Below the pieces are notes generated by a model, which worked only from the letters and a program-made list of their open reading frames with translations, had not been told where the DNA came from and did not search any database. The position numbers were made by a program, and so were the translations under genes. DNA of 64,000 nt from Teretinema sp942493045 (GTDB lineage Bacteria > Spirochaetota > Spirochaetia > Treponematales > Treponemataceae). Shown in pieces: positions 55,285 through 63,766 of the stretch; the first letter of the stretch is position 1; the number at the start of each line of letters is the position of its first letter. The stretch is taken from NCBI GenBank assembly GCA_942493045.1, contig OW818665.1, positions 1,674,001-1,738,000 on the forward strand, read 5' to 3'.

Positions 55285-56060
55285 ATCCGGATCAAATCAC
55301 CTTACTTTTTTGGAATGGTGATAAGGCCTCAAGCCTGTCGCTGTTTGAAGAAATGCTACTGGTTGGACAAAAAAGCGGCATGTTACAGGCTTTTTTGTCC
55401 GAAGCTCCCGGAGCAGAGCACTTCAGGGTAGGAAGCTGGGCAAAAGACTCACATAACATCCTACAAAAAACGCTGAAACAGTCTGTGCTTGGATATATAC
55501 CCTATGTTTCACGAAACCAGCTGCATGCATTGATCAAGGCTGCCCAGAAAAACGGATTCCATACCAAGTTGGCGAACTTGCGGTTTTTTATTACCGGAGA
55601 AGAAGCGCTACTGTCCTGCTGCCGCGAGTTCACTCCCCGCATCCTATGCATGATCAAACCGGACTCCTCAGCAGCCGCTTTTATCTATTCGATCTTAAAA
55701 AAGATAAAAACCGAGAAAGAAGACTACCCTGAAGTATTTCTTATTATCCGCGACACTGTAAAACTGGAAGATGCCGCCGTTTTCTTCGCGACAGTATCAA
55801 AGGATCTCACCAATTTATTGGGTTTCGATTTCGCTTTGCATTTTGTAGGGCATTTGGCTCTATCCGAAGAAAAACTGATAATTGCCTCCAAGAAACCGGG
55901 AGTACCGCTTGCGGATCTTTTCCCCGAAGATGCGCTACATGGACAAATGAAATATTGCGCCAAGCAGTTGGCAGCCTCGGCCCAGCTTTCTCAGCAGGAT
56001 CAAATGGAAAGCTTCCTGCGTATAACAAGCGCTTTATCAGCCTGCGCGTCCAACAACTAA
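55281..56060 (+). CDS. Cytoplasmic protein of unknown function coupled to HD-GYP
   Basis: The 259-residue product starts at GTG within the HD-GYP stop (GTGA), with GGAGG upstream, so the two are translationally coupled. No signal or membrane helix is seen. Alternating alpha/beta segments (for example RILCMIKPDSSAAAFIYSI and FDFALHFVGHLALS) suggest a Rossmann-like fold without Walker motif. I do not recognise the family. Confidence 0.6.
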   Translation: MNPDQITLLFWNGDKASSLSLFEEMLLVGQKSGMLQAFLSEAPGAEHFRVGSWAKDSHNILQKTLKQSVLGYIPYVSRNQLHALIKAAQKNGFHTKLANLRFFITGEEALLSCCREFTPRILCMIKPDSSAAAFIYSILKKIKTEKEDYPEVFLIIRDTVKLEDAAVFFATVSKDLTNLLGFDFALHFVGHLALSEEKLIIASKKPGVPLADLFPEDALHGQMKYCAKQLAASAQLSQQDQMESFLRITSALSACASNN

Positions 56061-56145
56061 CATAATAATCTTTTTTATCCAAGCCGCGCTGAAGTTTTTT
56101 AGATTAAATGATAAGGAACAGCTTTAATCTGCGATAAAAAATAAT

Positions 56146-56151
56146 TATACT
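56146..56151 (+). promoter_or_regulatory. -10 element for the hybrid kinase gene
   Basis: TATACT about 60 bases before the ATG; the -35 (TTTAAT at 17 bases) is weak. Confidence 0.4.
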
Positions 56152-56213
56152 AGAACCATAATTCACTCGTTTTTTTTTGCTACGGAAACAAGCCACCTAA
56201 GGAGACTTGCATA

Positions 56214-59189
56214 ATGAACGAGGCAGCCAAAAGAACGATCCTCCTTGTAGAAGATGAAGCTATCTTAGCACTCACTGAAAAAAGGTCTCTCGAACAGTAC
56301 GGTTACAAGGTGATTGTTGTGAATAGCGGCGAAAAAGCAATTGAGGCTGTCAAAGCGTCGGCTGAGATTTCGCTTGTTCTGATGGATATCAATCTTGGAC
56401 AGGGCATTGACGGAACGGAAGCCGCTTTAATTATCCTGAACGACCATGATATTCCCATTGTTTTTATGTCCAGTCACAGCGAACGCGAAGTAGTAGAAAA
56501 AACAGAGAAGATCACTTCTTACGGCTATGTTGTGAAGAGTTCATCCATTACCGTCCTGGACGCTTCGATAAAAATGGCGTTCAAGTTGTATGACGCGTCC
56601 AAAAAAGAAAAAGAAAAAGAAGCAGCGCTGCTCGAGAGCAAGGAAACCACAGAGATGCTGTTGAATGTAGCCGCGCAAATAATCATAGCTTTGGATGATC
56701 AAGGAGAGATTACCCTGCTGAATGAAAGCGGACATAGCATATTGGAATATGAATCGCCGGCGCTGATCGGGAAGAACTGGTTTGAGACCTGTCTGCCGGA
56801 GGAAAACCGGGTGACTGTCAGAAACTATTTTGAAGAGCTGAAAACGGGCCGGGCGAAGATTATTCTTGAGCATCAGAATGAGGTACTCACAAAAACAGGA
56901 GCATATAGAACGATTCATTGGCATAATGCCCCGCTGGTCAATAAAGAAGGTCAATTTGTCGGTATGTTCAGCTCCGGCGAAGACATCACCGAGCGCCAGC
57001 TGGCGGAAGACGCCTTGATAAAAACGAAAGCGCTGCTTTCCGAGGCTGAACAGATTGGTAAAGTCGGTGGATGGGAATTCAATATTGATACTTTAGAACA
57101 GAACTGGACCGAGGAAACCTTCCGCATTCATGAAGTTGAACTTACCTATAATCACACCGTGGGAAACGGTATCAATTTTTATACACCTGAGTCCAAACCG
57201 CTCATTGAAAACGCCGTACAACGGGCACTGAAGTATCATGAGCCTTTTGACCTGGATCTTAAAATTAACACCGCCAAAGGAAACCTGCGGTACGTGCACA
57301 CCATCGGCCGAGTCGACATGGCAAACCGCAGAATTTTCGGATTCTTTCAGGATATCACCGAACGCAAGCTGGTGGAAATCGCCCTGCAGGAAAAGAACGA
57401 AGCCTATTCGGCATTGAACGAGGAACTCCGGTCTTCAGTAGAAGAACTGCAGGCCGCGAACGAGGAAATGCAAGCCCAGAACGAAGAACTGCTTCATTCA
57501 TACGAGAGCATCCGGCAGGGAGAAGAGCGTTACCGGAATCTGTTGGCCAATCTTGAAGCCGGGATTGTAGTGCACGCGCCGGACACATCGATCATCATGA
57601 ATAACGCGAAGGCCTGCGAACTGTTGGGCTTAAGCGACGCTCAATTAAAAGGAAAAACAGCCATAGACCCGGCCTGGCACTTCGTGCATTCTGACACAAC
57701 TCCGATGCCCCTTTCCGAATATCCGGTCAACCGGATCTTAAATTGCGAAAAGCCGATTAGAACGCAGATTCTGGGTGTTCGGCAAAGCGAAAAAAATTCG
57801 ATCGTCTGGCTGTCCGTCAACGGTTTTCCCGTGCTGGACAAATCGGGAAACATTACCGAGATAATCATCAGCTTTATGGATATCACCGAAACAAAGCTGG
57901 CTGAAGAAGAGCTTAAACGCATCGAATGGCTTCTGACCAGCAGACCGCAACCCCTGCAAACAGCTGAAGAAGTCTACATTCCGCCTTACGGAGACCTAGT
58001 TGCGCTTAATACCAGCCGGCTCATTCTTGATGCGGTGGGCGGACAGACGCTGCGCGATATTGTAGGCGACTATCTCAAGCTGCTGGACACCTCCAGCGCG
58101 GTCTATGAGAAAAACGGCGATTACGCGCTGGGTCTTTTTTCTTCCGGATGGTGCCGCTTCATGGATGCCGCTTCGCGCAAGCTCTGCGAGAGCGAGAATA
58201 ACCAGATCGCTCTGGACAGCGGACAATGGCATTGTCATGAATCGTGCTGGTCCTGCGCCTCGAAAAAAGCCATCGAAACAGGACAGCCGGTAGACATTGA
58301 ATGCAAGGGCGGGCTCCGGCTTTACGCCGAGCCAATCCGCCTGAGCGGCGAGATTATCGGCGCTATTAACTTTGGTTACGGCGACCCGCCGCGGGACGAA
58401 AGAAAGCTTCGGCAGCTGGCCGCCGATTACCAGGTCGGCTACGATGAGCTGCGCGAACAGGCTATGAAATACGAGTCCCGCCCGCCATACATAATTGATC
58501 TGGCGAAACAGCGCCTGTCTACTTCCGCGCGCCTGATAGGAGACATTACCGCCCGCAAGCAGGCAGAAAACAGGATAGCGGCTCTGCTCGCGGAAAAGGA
58601 GCTGATCCTTAAAGAGGTGAGCCACCGTATTAAGAACAACATGCACGCCATGAAAAGCCTGTTGCTGCTGCAGGCTGACAGTAGCGGCGATAAAGCGACG
58701 GCGGCGGCCCTTGAAGAAGCCGGCAACCGGATGCAGAGCATGGAAATCCTCTATAATCAGCTGTACCAGAGCGCGTCGTTTTCCCGGCTGTCCATCAGAA
58801 CCTACCTCACACCCTTAGTCGACGCCGTTATAGCCAACTTCCCACAGGGAAGATCAGTAACTCTGGAGAAGGACATCGACGATTTTATGATGGACGCCAA
58901 ACGGTTGCAGCCGATCGGAATAATCATCAATGAGCTCTTAACCAACGCCATGAAGTATGCCTTCGCGGACAGGAGCAATGGCCTGCTTAAGGTTTCGGTA
59001 AAGAACAGAGATGGAAGAATCACGCTAACCGTGCAGGATAACGGGGCCGGAATTGATCCCTCGATCGATTTTTCAAACTCCACCGGCTTCGGTTTTACTC
59101 TGGTGCAGGCGCTGGCTACCCAATTGGGAGGGAAAGTCCATATTGAGCGAACCGGCGGAACCAGTATCGCGCTGGAATTCAACGAGTAA
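56214..59189 (+). CDS. Hybrid histidine kinase with receiver, PAS and PocR domains
   Basis: Order in 991 residues: response-regulator receiver (1-125; acidic pocket E13-D14, phospho-Asp D58 in LMDIN), PAS domains (about 140-265, 270-395 and 440-565), with a long coiled coil at about 395-435, a PocR-like sensor (about 580-775, with a WHCHESCWSCA cysteine motif), then HisKA_2-type kinase with H804 (EVSHRIKNNM) and ATPase (about 880-990, NDxGAG-like DNGAGI). It is cytoplasmic. The receiver at the front implies it is itself a target of another kinase. Confidence 0.88.
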   Translation: MNEAAKRTILLVEDEAILALTEKRSLEQYGYKVIVVNSGEKAIEAVKASAEISLVLMDINLGQGIDGTEAALIILNDHDIPIVFMSSHSEREVVEKTEKITSYGYVVKSSSITVLDASIKMAFKLYDASKKEKEKEAALLESKETTEMLLNVAAQIIIALDDQGEITLLNESGHSILEYESPALIGKNWFETCLPEENRVTVRNYFEELKTGRAKIILEHQNEVLTKTGAYRTIHWHNAPLVNKEGQFVGMFSSGEDITERQLAEDALIKTKALLSEAEQIGKVGGWEFNIDTLEQNWTEETFRIHEVELTYNHTVGNGINFYTPESKPLIENAVQRALKYHEPFDLDLKINTAKGNLRYVHTIGRVDMANRRIFGFFQDITERKLVEIALQEKNEAYSALNEELRSSVEELQAANEEMQAQNEELLHSYESIRQGEERYRNLLANLEAGIVVHAPDTSIIMNNAKACELLGLSDAQLKGKTAIDPAWHFVHSDTTPMPLSEYPVNRILNCEKPIRTQILGVRQSEKNSIVWLSVNGFPVLDKSGNITEIIISFMDITETKLAEEELKRIEWLLTSRPQPLQTAEEVYIPPYGDLVALNTSRLILDAVGGQTLRDIVGDYLKLLDTSSAVYEKNGDYALGLFSSGWCRFMDAASRKLCESENNQIALDSGQWHCHESCWSCASKKAIETGQPVDIECKGGLRLYAEPIRLSGEIIGAINFGYGDPPRDERKLRQLAADYQVGYDELREQAMKYESRPPYIIDLAKQRLSTSARLIGDITARKQAENRIAALLAEKELILKEVSHRIKNNMHAMKSLLLLQADSSGDKATAAALEEAGNRMQSMEILYNQLYQSASFSRLSIRTYLTPLVDAVIANFPQGRSVTLEKDIDDFMMDAKRLQPIGIIINELLTNAMKYAFADRSNGLLKVSVKNRDGRITLTVQDNGAGIDPSIDFSNSTGFGFTLVQALATQLGGKVHIERTGGTSIALEFNE

Positions 59190-59212
59190 AAAATATGATG
59201 GGGAATTAAGAG

Positions 59213-59246
59213 AAAAAAAAGCGGGCTGCCATACTGACAGACCGCT
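59213..59246 (-). terminator. Terminator after the DUF2959 gene
   Basis: Minus strand: AGCGGTCTG and CAGCCCGCT form a stem with one mismatch followed by eight T. It may also stop convergent kinase transcripts in part. Confidence 0.75.
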
Positions 59247-59275
59247 CATTTCGCTTTCACATTTCTATTTTTTTA

Positions 59276-59953
59276 TTATTTTACCGGAGCCGGCGGAGCC
59301 AGCTCGGAACGCACGGCGCCGATTGAAACCAGCACGGCGTCCAGGGAGGCATTCAAACTCAACCCGTCAATAATCGTACTCTGGGCCAGAGGGGCAATTG
59401 CCTCAATACCCTTAGGCGTAAGGTCGGTAGAAAAGTAGGTATTCATCTGTGTCAGATTGGATACATAACTTTTCAGTCCGCCGTTTACTCCGACGCTGGA
59501 TTCGGCAATCTGGGCGTACACGGCGCCGAGTTCGGCGCGGCGCTGTTCGCTTAAGGCCTGAATCTGGGGATTGCTGTAAGTGGTTCCCTGCTTTTGCCAT
59601 TCATCAAAATACTCCCGGCCCTGCAGACGCATTTTTTCAGACTGCTCCAGAAAACGCGCGCTTGAAACTTCAATGTTCGCGACATTTTTTGAATAGGTGC
59701 TATAGGCTTCAGCAATATTCTTCTGTTCAGGGTTAATAACGGCTGCCAAAGCCAGGTCAGTGGCATTGATCTGCAGCACCAGCTGCTTAATATCATTTTC
59801 CACCAGCTCCATGGTATTGCTGGCGGCTTCACCTCTTTCATTGCCGGAGACCTGAGCGGACTTTTCCGCGGACGAGGCGCAGGCACTCACCAGCGTCAGT
59901 GAAACCAGCGCAAACAAGCCGGCGATAAATACGGTTGTAAATTTTTTCTTCAT
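59276..59953 (-). CDS. DUF2959-like lipoprotein
   Basis: The 225-residue product has lipobox LVSAC and a helical, coiled-coil-rich body (about 45-200). It fits DUF2959, secreted helical proteins of unknown function. The start overlaps the stop of the 61-residue ORF (ATGA), so translation is coupled. With csbD upstream it makes a stress-type operon by inference. Confidence 0.7.
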   Translation of the reverse strand: MKKKFTTVFIAGLFALVSLTLVSACASSAEKSAQVSGNERGEAASNTMELVENDIKQLVLQINATDLALAAVINPEQKNIAEAYSTYSKNVANIEVSSARFLEQSEKMRLQGREYFDEWQKQGTTYSNPQIQALSEQRRAELGAVYAQIAESSVGVNGGLKSYVSNLTQMNTYFSTDLTPKGIEAIAPLAQSTIIDGLSLNASLDAVLVSIGAVRSELAPPAPVK

Positions 59954-60135
59954 AATATCATTCCTTCGTTTTCCTTAATGTTTAGAATACAGGCCATGCG
60001 CTCCCGCTCCGCTGCCGTCAACGTACCGGTCTCAGAATAGCGGTTGGCGCATGTCAGATTGTCACGGGCCAAATAATAGTACAGATCTTTCTGTCGTTGC
60101 GAAAAATCTGCGCCACCAACGGATGCGGAATGCAT
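59950..60135 (-). CDS. Small protein of unknown function between csbD and DUF2959
   Basis: A 61-residue ORF, charged and helical, lacking a signal peptide and with two Cys. It starts nine bases after the CsbD-like stop and overlaps the DUF2959 start. No clear ribosome binding site is seen, so the call rests mainly on context. Confidence 0.4.
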   Translation of the reverse strand: MHSASVGGADFSQRQKDLYYYLARDNLTCANRYSETGTLTAAERERMACILNIKENEGMIL

Positions 60136-60144
60136 CGAGGGGAC

Positions 60145-60324
60145 CTATTTCTTTTTTTTAGAAAGGTCGTTTTTCAGATCGCCGAAACGAGCCTGAACTT
60201 TGCCGATAACACCCTTCAGTTTACCCTCTGTTTCCATTTCCTTGTTGCCGAGCACCTTGCCGGCCGCTTCTTCAACCTTGCCTTCAACCTGTTTCGCGCG
60301 TCCTTTTCCTTGATCCTTGTTCAT
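60145..60324 (-). CDS. CsbD-family stress protein
   Basis: A 59-residue ORF starting MNKDQGKGRAKQVEGKVEEA with the repeated GKxxxxxGK pattern (KGRAKQVEGKVEE, ETEGKLKGVIGKVQ) typical of CsbD, a general-stress protein of unknown mechanism. GGAGGA precedes the ATG at 60322-60324. It ends in a Lys run and is the first gene of a three-gene minus-strand operon. Confidence 0.85.
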   Translation of the reverse strand: MNKDQGKGRAKQVEGKVEEAAGKVLGNKEMETEGKLKGVIGKVQARFGDLKNDLSKKKK

Positions 60325-60493
60325 TGTGTCCTCCGAGTTTCATTGTGATCGGGAGCAACAATCCTCTCGTACCAATTGTTGGCAACCCTTGTTACGGTTA
60401 AAGTAATCAGAGCGGTCTCCAAGGTCTGTTCGGTATCTAACAGACCAGGCTTCCTGCCCTTCGTAACTTCATGACACTGAGTAGGAGTAACCG

Positions 60494-60859
60494 ATGAAAA
60501 AATTATTTGGAACGATGTTTGTAATGATGATGGCAGTTCTGGCCGGCTGCGCTACCTCCGGTCAAACCGAAGCCGTATCCATCTACACCCCGCTGATCGG
60601 TGTATGGAACACCACCGAAGGCGGCATGGCCACCATTCTGGAAATCAGGGCTAACCGCACTATTATCCGCAGAACAACCATTGAAGGCGTACAAATTACC
60701 CAGCAGGGAAAATGGTACGCGGGTACCACCACACTTACCCAAAAATGGCCGAACCAGACAAACCTGATTCAGCACTATTCGATAAACGCCATCGATGACG
60801 TCATGGTTCTGTCGCTGACCTTGAATGGGTTAACCACGACTTACGTAAGTATGAACTGA
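60494..60859 (+). CDS. Small lipoprotein of unknown function
   Basis: The 121-residue product has a lipobox (AVLAGC, Cys19) and a mature part of alternating strands (GVWNTTEGGMATILEI, GKWYAGTTTLTQKW), a pattern seen in lipocalin-like small lipoproteins. ATG at 60494; the nearest SD-like string is GTAGGAGT. It is divergent from csbD. Function unknown. Confidence 0.65.
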   Translation: MKKLFGTMFVMMMAVLAGCATSGQTEAVSIYTPLIGVWNTTEGGMATILEIRANRTIIRRTTIEGVQITQQGKWYAGTTTLTQKWPNQTNLIQHYSINAIDDVMVLSLTLNGLTTTYVSMN

Positions 60860-60881
60860 TACAAACCGCCGCGTTTTCTAC

Positions 60882-60910
60882 TTGATAAAAGTTAAAAGCG
60901 GCTTTATACT
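60882..60910 (+). promoter_or_regulatory. Promoter for the rsgA leader
   Basis: TTGATA (60882-60887) and TATACT (60905-60910), spacer 17. Transcription would start near 60917, leaving a 160-base leader before rsgA. Confidence 0.7.
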
Positions 60911-60951
60911 TACCTCAGTTCCGTAACTACGGACTTACCGGAGGTAACAAG

Positions 60952-60984
60952 ATGATTGTTAACACATCCGGGATTCACGTCTGA
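60952..60984 (+). CDS. Ten-codon leader ORF upstream of rsgA
   Basis: ATG at 60952 follows GGAGG at ideal spacing and opens MIVNTSGIHV before TGA. Too short for similarity arguments; its position behind a good promoter and its stop inside a hairpin suggest regulation of the downstream gene, unproven. Confidence 0.5.
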   Translation: MIVNTSGIHV

Positions 60985-60989
60985 ATCCC
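60970..60989 (+). promoter_or_regulatory. Perfect hairpin over the leader ORF stop codon
   Basis: GGGATTCA and TGAATCCC form an eight-pair stem around CGTC. The leader stop TGA is the first three bases of the right arm. Confidence 0.7.
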
Positions 60990-61080
60990 TCCCCAAACGC
61001 ATACTCATTGTGAGCATTGAACTCGCCTGAAAAGGGCTGGAGTTCTGCTCTCCGTTTAATTAACACAAGGAATTACTCTG

Positions 61081-62127
61081 ATGTCTATTTTATCCACCCA
61101 TGGATATTCTGACGAATTCAGCCGGGAGGCCGAAAGTCTGAATGCCGGTATTTTTACCGGGTTGAATCTGGAAAGCGCGCGGGTTACAAGCGTGCATCGC
61201 GACAGCTACAGCCTGATTACCGAAACCGGCGCCATCCGGGGAATACTCAAAAAAAACGGTTTTACCGAGGCCGGTATTTTATTTCCGGTAATCGGCGATT
61301 TTGTGCTGATACGCCGGGAAGCCGGGAACGCCCTGATTTACCGGGTACTGCGCCGCCGAACCGAAATGAGCCGGCTGGACCCGGCGCCCGGCGGCGGAGC
61401 GCAGATCATGGCCGCGAACTTTGACCTGTTCTGCGTCGTAACCTCCCTGAACCGGGATTTTAATATCCGGCGCATCGAACGCTACATTACGGCGGGCTGG
61501 CAAAGCGGGGCTCAGCCGCTGCTGATTCTCACCAAGGCCGACCTGAGCGCCGACCGTGAAGTCCCGGAAAGCGAAGCCGCTTCGGCCGCTCCGGGAGTTC
61601 CGCTGATTACCGTCAGCGCCCGCACCGGAGAGGGGCTGGAAGAATTGCGCGCTCTGCTGCGGCCGGGAAAAACAGCCCTGCTGCTGGGTTCATCCGGCGT
61701 CGGCAAGTCCTCGCTGATCAACGCCCTCACCGGCGCCGCCGATCTTAAGGTACAGGAAGTACGGGAAGTCGACAGCAAAGGCCGGCATACCACAACAGTC
61801 CGTGAGATGATCACCTTGCCGAACGGCTCGCACATCATCGACACCCCGGGTATCCGGGAGCTTGGTCTCCGCGAAACTCAAACCGGCCTCCAGGCGGCCT
61901 TCCCGGAGATCGAAGCGCTGCTGGGCGGCTGCCGGTTTACCGACTGCGCTCACGGCAGCGAACCGGGCTGCGCCATCAACGCCGCCTTGCAGGATGGCCG
62001 CCTCGAGCTGCAGCGCTGGCAGCGGTATCAAAAACTGCTGAAGGAGTCTGAATTCAACAGTGACCCGGCCGCCTACCAGGAAAAGCGGCGCGCCTTCTGG
62101 AAAAACATCGCAAAACAAAACAGATAA
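61081..62127 (+). CDS. rsgA: Ribosome small-subunit-dependent GTPase RsgA
   Basis: RsgA is a circularly permuted GTPase that checks 30S maturation. In 348 residues the order is N-terminal OB fold, G4 TKAD, then G1 GSSGVGKSS, G3 DTPGI, and a C-terminal zinc site (GGCRFTDCAHGSEPGCAI supplying Cys-Cys-His-Cys). SD AAGGA precedes the ATG. It has a long structured leader. Confidence 0.94.
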   Translation: MSILSTHGYSDEFSREAESLNAGIFTGLNLESARVTSVHRDSYSLITETGAIRGILKKNGFTEAGILFPVIGDFVLIRREAGNALIYRVLRRRTEMSRLDPAPGGGAQIMAANFDLFCVVTSLNRDFNIRRIERYITAGWQSGAQPLLILTKADLSADREVPESEAASAAPGVPLITVSARTGEGLEELRALLRPGKTALLLGSSGVGKSSLINALTGAADLKVQEVREVDSKGRHTTTVREMITLPNGSHIIDTPGIRELGLRETQTGLQAAFPEIEALLGGCRFTDCAHGSEPGCAINAALQDGRLELQRWQRYQKLLKESEFNSDPAAYQEKRRAFWKNIAKQNR

Positions 62128-62197
62128 AAATGAATCGACCATGATTTCTTTGTTGCAATATTAGTATACTTATGCTATATCTTGTAACAGAGGAATC

Positions 62198-63007
62198 ATG
62201 AGTTTTAAATCACTGTATCCGCTCACGCCCAAAGCCGCGATATACGCTCCGCTGACCTTCCGGATGGGTCTGGATTTTCTCAGCGATGTTCCGGAAACCT
62301 CGCTGAACGGCATCCGTGATCTGGCCGGTTTTGCCGCTATAGGCGACGGCGCCATCCGCACCGCCCTGTCCAGAGAAAAAGCGGCCGGTTTGATTATCAG
62401 CGAAAAAGATTCAAAAGGCGTCACCCGTTACCGGATGGCCCAACGCCAATTTGATATGGGACGCGCCGCCATTGAGCGGCACAACCGGCAGGGTTTTTTG
62501 CTGGCGGTTTTTTCTTTTACGGACAACGCCGTCAGCGAGCGTAAGGCCGTGCGCGAAACCCTCCAGAATTACGGATTCAGAAAGCTGTCCCAAAACACCT
62601 ACATTAACGGCGAGATCGAAACGGAAGGACTGCTGGAGTCGATGCGGGAGTTCGGTCTGGAAGAATCCTTTTATCTTTTTCACTGCCCGGAAATTGATAA
62701 TCCGGAACTGATCCGCAAAATTCTGACGCTCTTCAACATCAAAACGCGCGCCGAGGAGCTGCGCAACTTCCACACGCAAATGAAAACGTTTCTGTCTGAA
62801 GCGGCGCTGAGCGATCATGAAACGGCCCGCCGCATTCTGTATCTGGCGCCGATACAGTACGAAATATGCCAGATCAATGAATTTCCGATACCCGCGAAAT
62901 ATCTGCCTGAAAATTACGCGCTTCAGGATATTCAACGCTATTATCACCAATTTATAGAACGTCATCAGTCTCAGCTGAAAGAATACTATCAGCGGGTAAA
63001 TCGATAA
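62198..63007 (+). CDS. PaaX-like transcriptional regulator
   Basis: The 269-residue protein has an N-terminal winged-helix-like part (about 20-85, IRDLAGFAAIGDGAIRTALSREKAAGLI) and a second domain with FSFTDNAVSERKAVRETLQNYGFRKLSQNTYI, as in PaaX-type repressors of ring-degradation genes. No such pathway is near. It precedes a membrane-protein gene by nine bases. Confidence 0.6.
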   Translation: MSFKSLYPLTPKAAIYAPLTFRMGLDFLSDVPETSLNGIRDLAGFAAIGDGAIRTALSREKAAGLIISEKDSKGVTRYRMAQRQFDMGRAAIERHNRQGFLLAVFSFTDNAVSERKAVRETLQNYGFRKLSQNTYINGEIETEGLLESMREFGLEESFYLFHCPEIDNPELIRKILTLFNIKTRAEELRNFHTQMKTFLSEAALSDHETARRILYLAPIQYEICQINEFPIPAKYLPENYALQDIQRYYHQFIERHQSQLKEYYQRVNR

Positions 63008-63016
63008 GGGGGAAAA

Positions 63017-63742
63017 ATGAAAAGCGACAAAATTATTTATACCACCGGCGCCGTCGCGGCGGCCCTGGTACTAACCGGAAGTCTGCTGGATATCGCGGTG
63101 AGCATGATGCTGGGCGGAGACCTGACCGCTTTGCCCGCTACGGCGGCGGGAAGGTTTGAACAGATATCAGCCACTCCCTTTATCGGCATCTATATGCTGG
63201 ATTTCCTGAATCTGCTGACCGCCCTGATAATGGTTCCCTGCACCCTGGCCTTGTGCTACGCGCACCGCGATTCATTTCCGGCCGCGGCAACCCTGGCCTT
63301 CGCGGTCGCGCTTATCGGCACCGCAGTATTTGTATCCGGCAACCCGGCGCTGCCGATGCTCGAACTAAGCCGTAAGTATTCGGCGGCCGCTCCCGACCAT
63401 AAAGCCCTGTTAGCCGCCGCCGGAGAGGCCATACTGGCCCGCGGCGAACACGGCAGCCTGGGAGTCTTCCCCGGGTTTATTCTTTCGACCCTGGCCAATA
63501 TCATTGTAGCCTCTCTGATGCTGAGAGGTAAAATATTCAGCGCGCTCAGCTCCTGGTTCGGCATCATCGGCAACGCCTCGCTTTTTGTCTATTTAGCCCT
63601 GGTGACCTTCGCTCCTCAAACCAGAACCGCGGTAACAGCGCTGGCGGCGCCCGGCGGAATTCTGGCCATACTCTGGCTGGCCCTTTGCGTCAAAGGCCTG
63701 CTGTTCCGCGCCAGACAGACCGCCCGAACGGCTATCAATTAA
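63017..63742 (+). CDS. Multi-pass membrane protein, DUF4386-like
   Basis: The 241-residue protein has about six transmembrane helices and no catalytic motif. The pattern resembles DUF4386 membrane proteins of unknown role, a tentative match. Start ATG with GGGGG upstream. It is probably co-transcribed with the PaaX-like gene. Confidence 0.65.
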   Translation: MKSDKIIYTTGAVAAALVLTGSLLDIAVSMMLGGDLTALPATAAGRFEQISATPFIGIYMLDFLNLLTALIMVPCTLALCYAHRDSFPAAATLAFAVALIGTAVFVSGNPALPMLELSRKYSAAAPDHKALLAAAGEAILARGEHGSLGVFPGFILSTLANIIVASLMLRGKIFSALSSWFGIIGNASLFVYLALVTFAPQTRTAVTALAAPGGILAILWLALCVKGLLFRARQTARTAIN

Positions 63743-63766
63743 TATCTCAAGAAACAGGAGTTATGT

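Noticed and set aside
60097..60348. 83-residue plus-strand ORF
   Set aside because: It is antisense to the CsbD-family gene, which has a clear family pattern and ribosome binding site.
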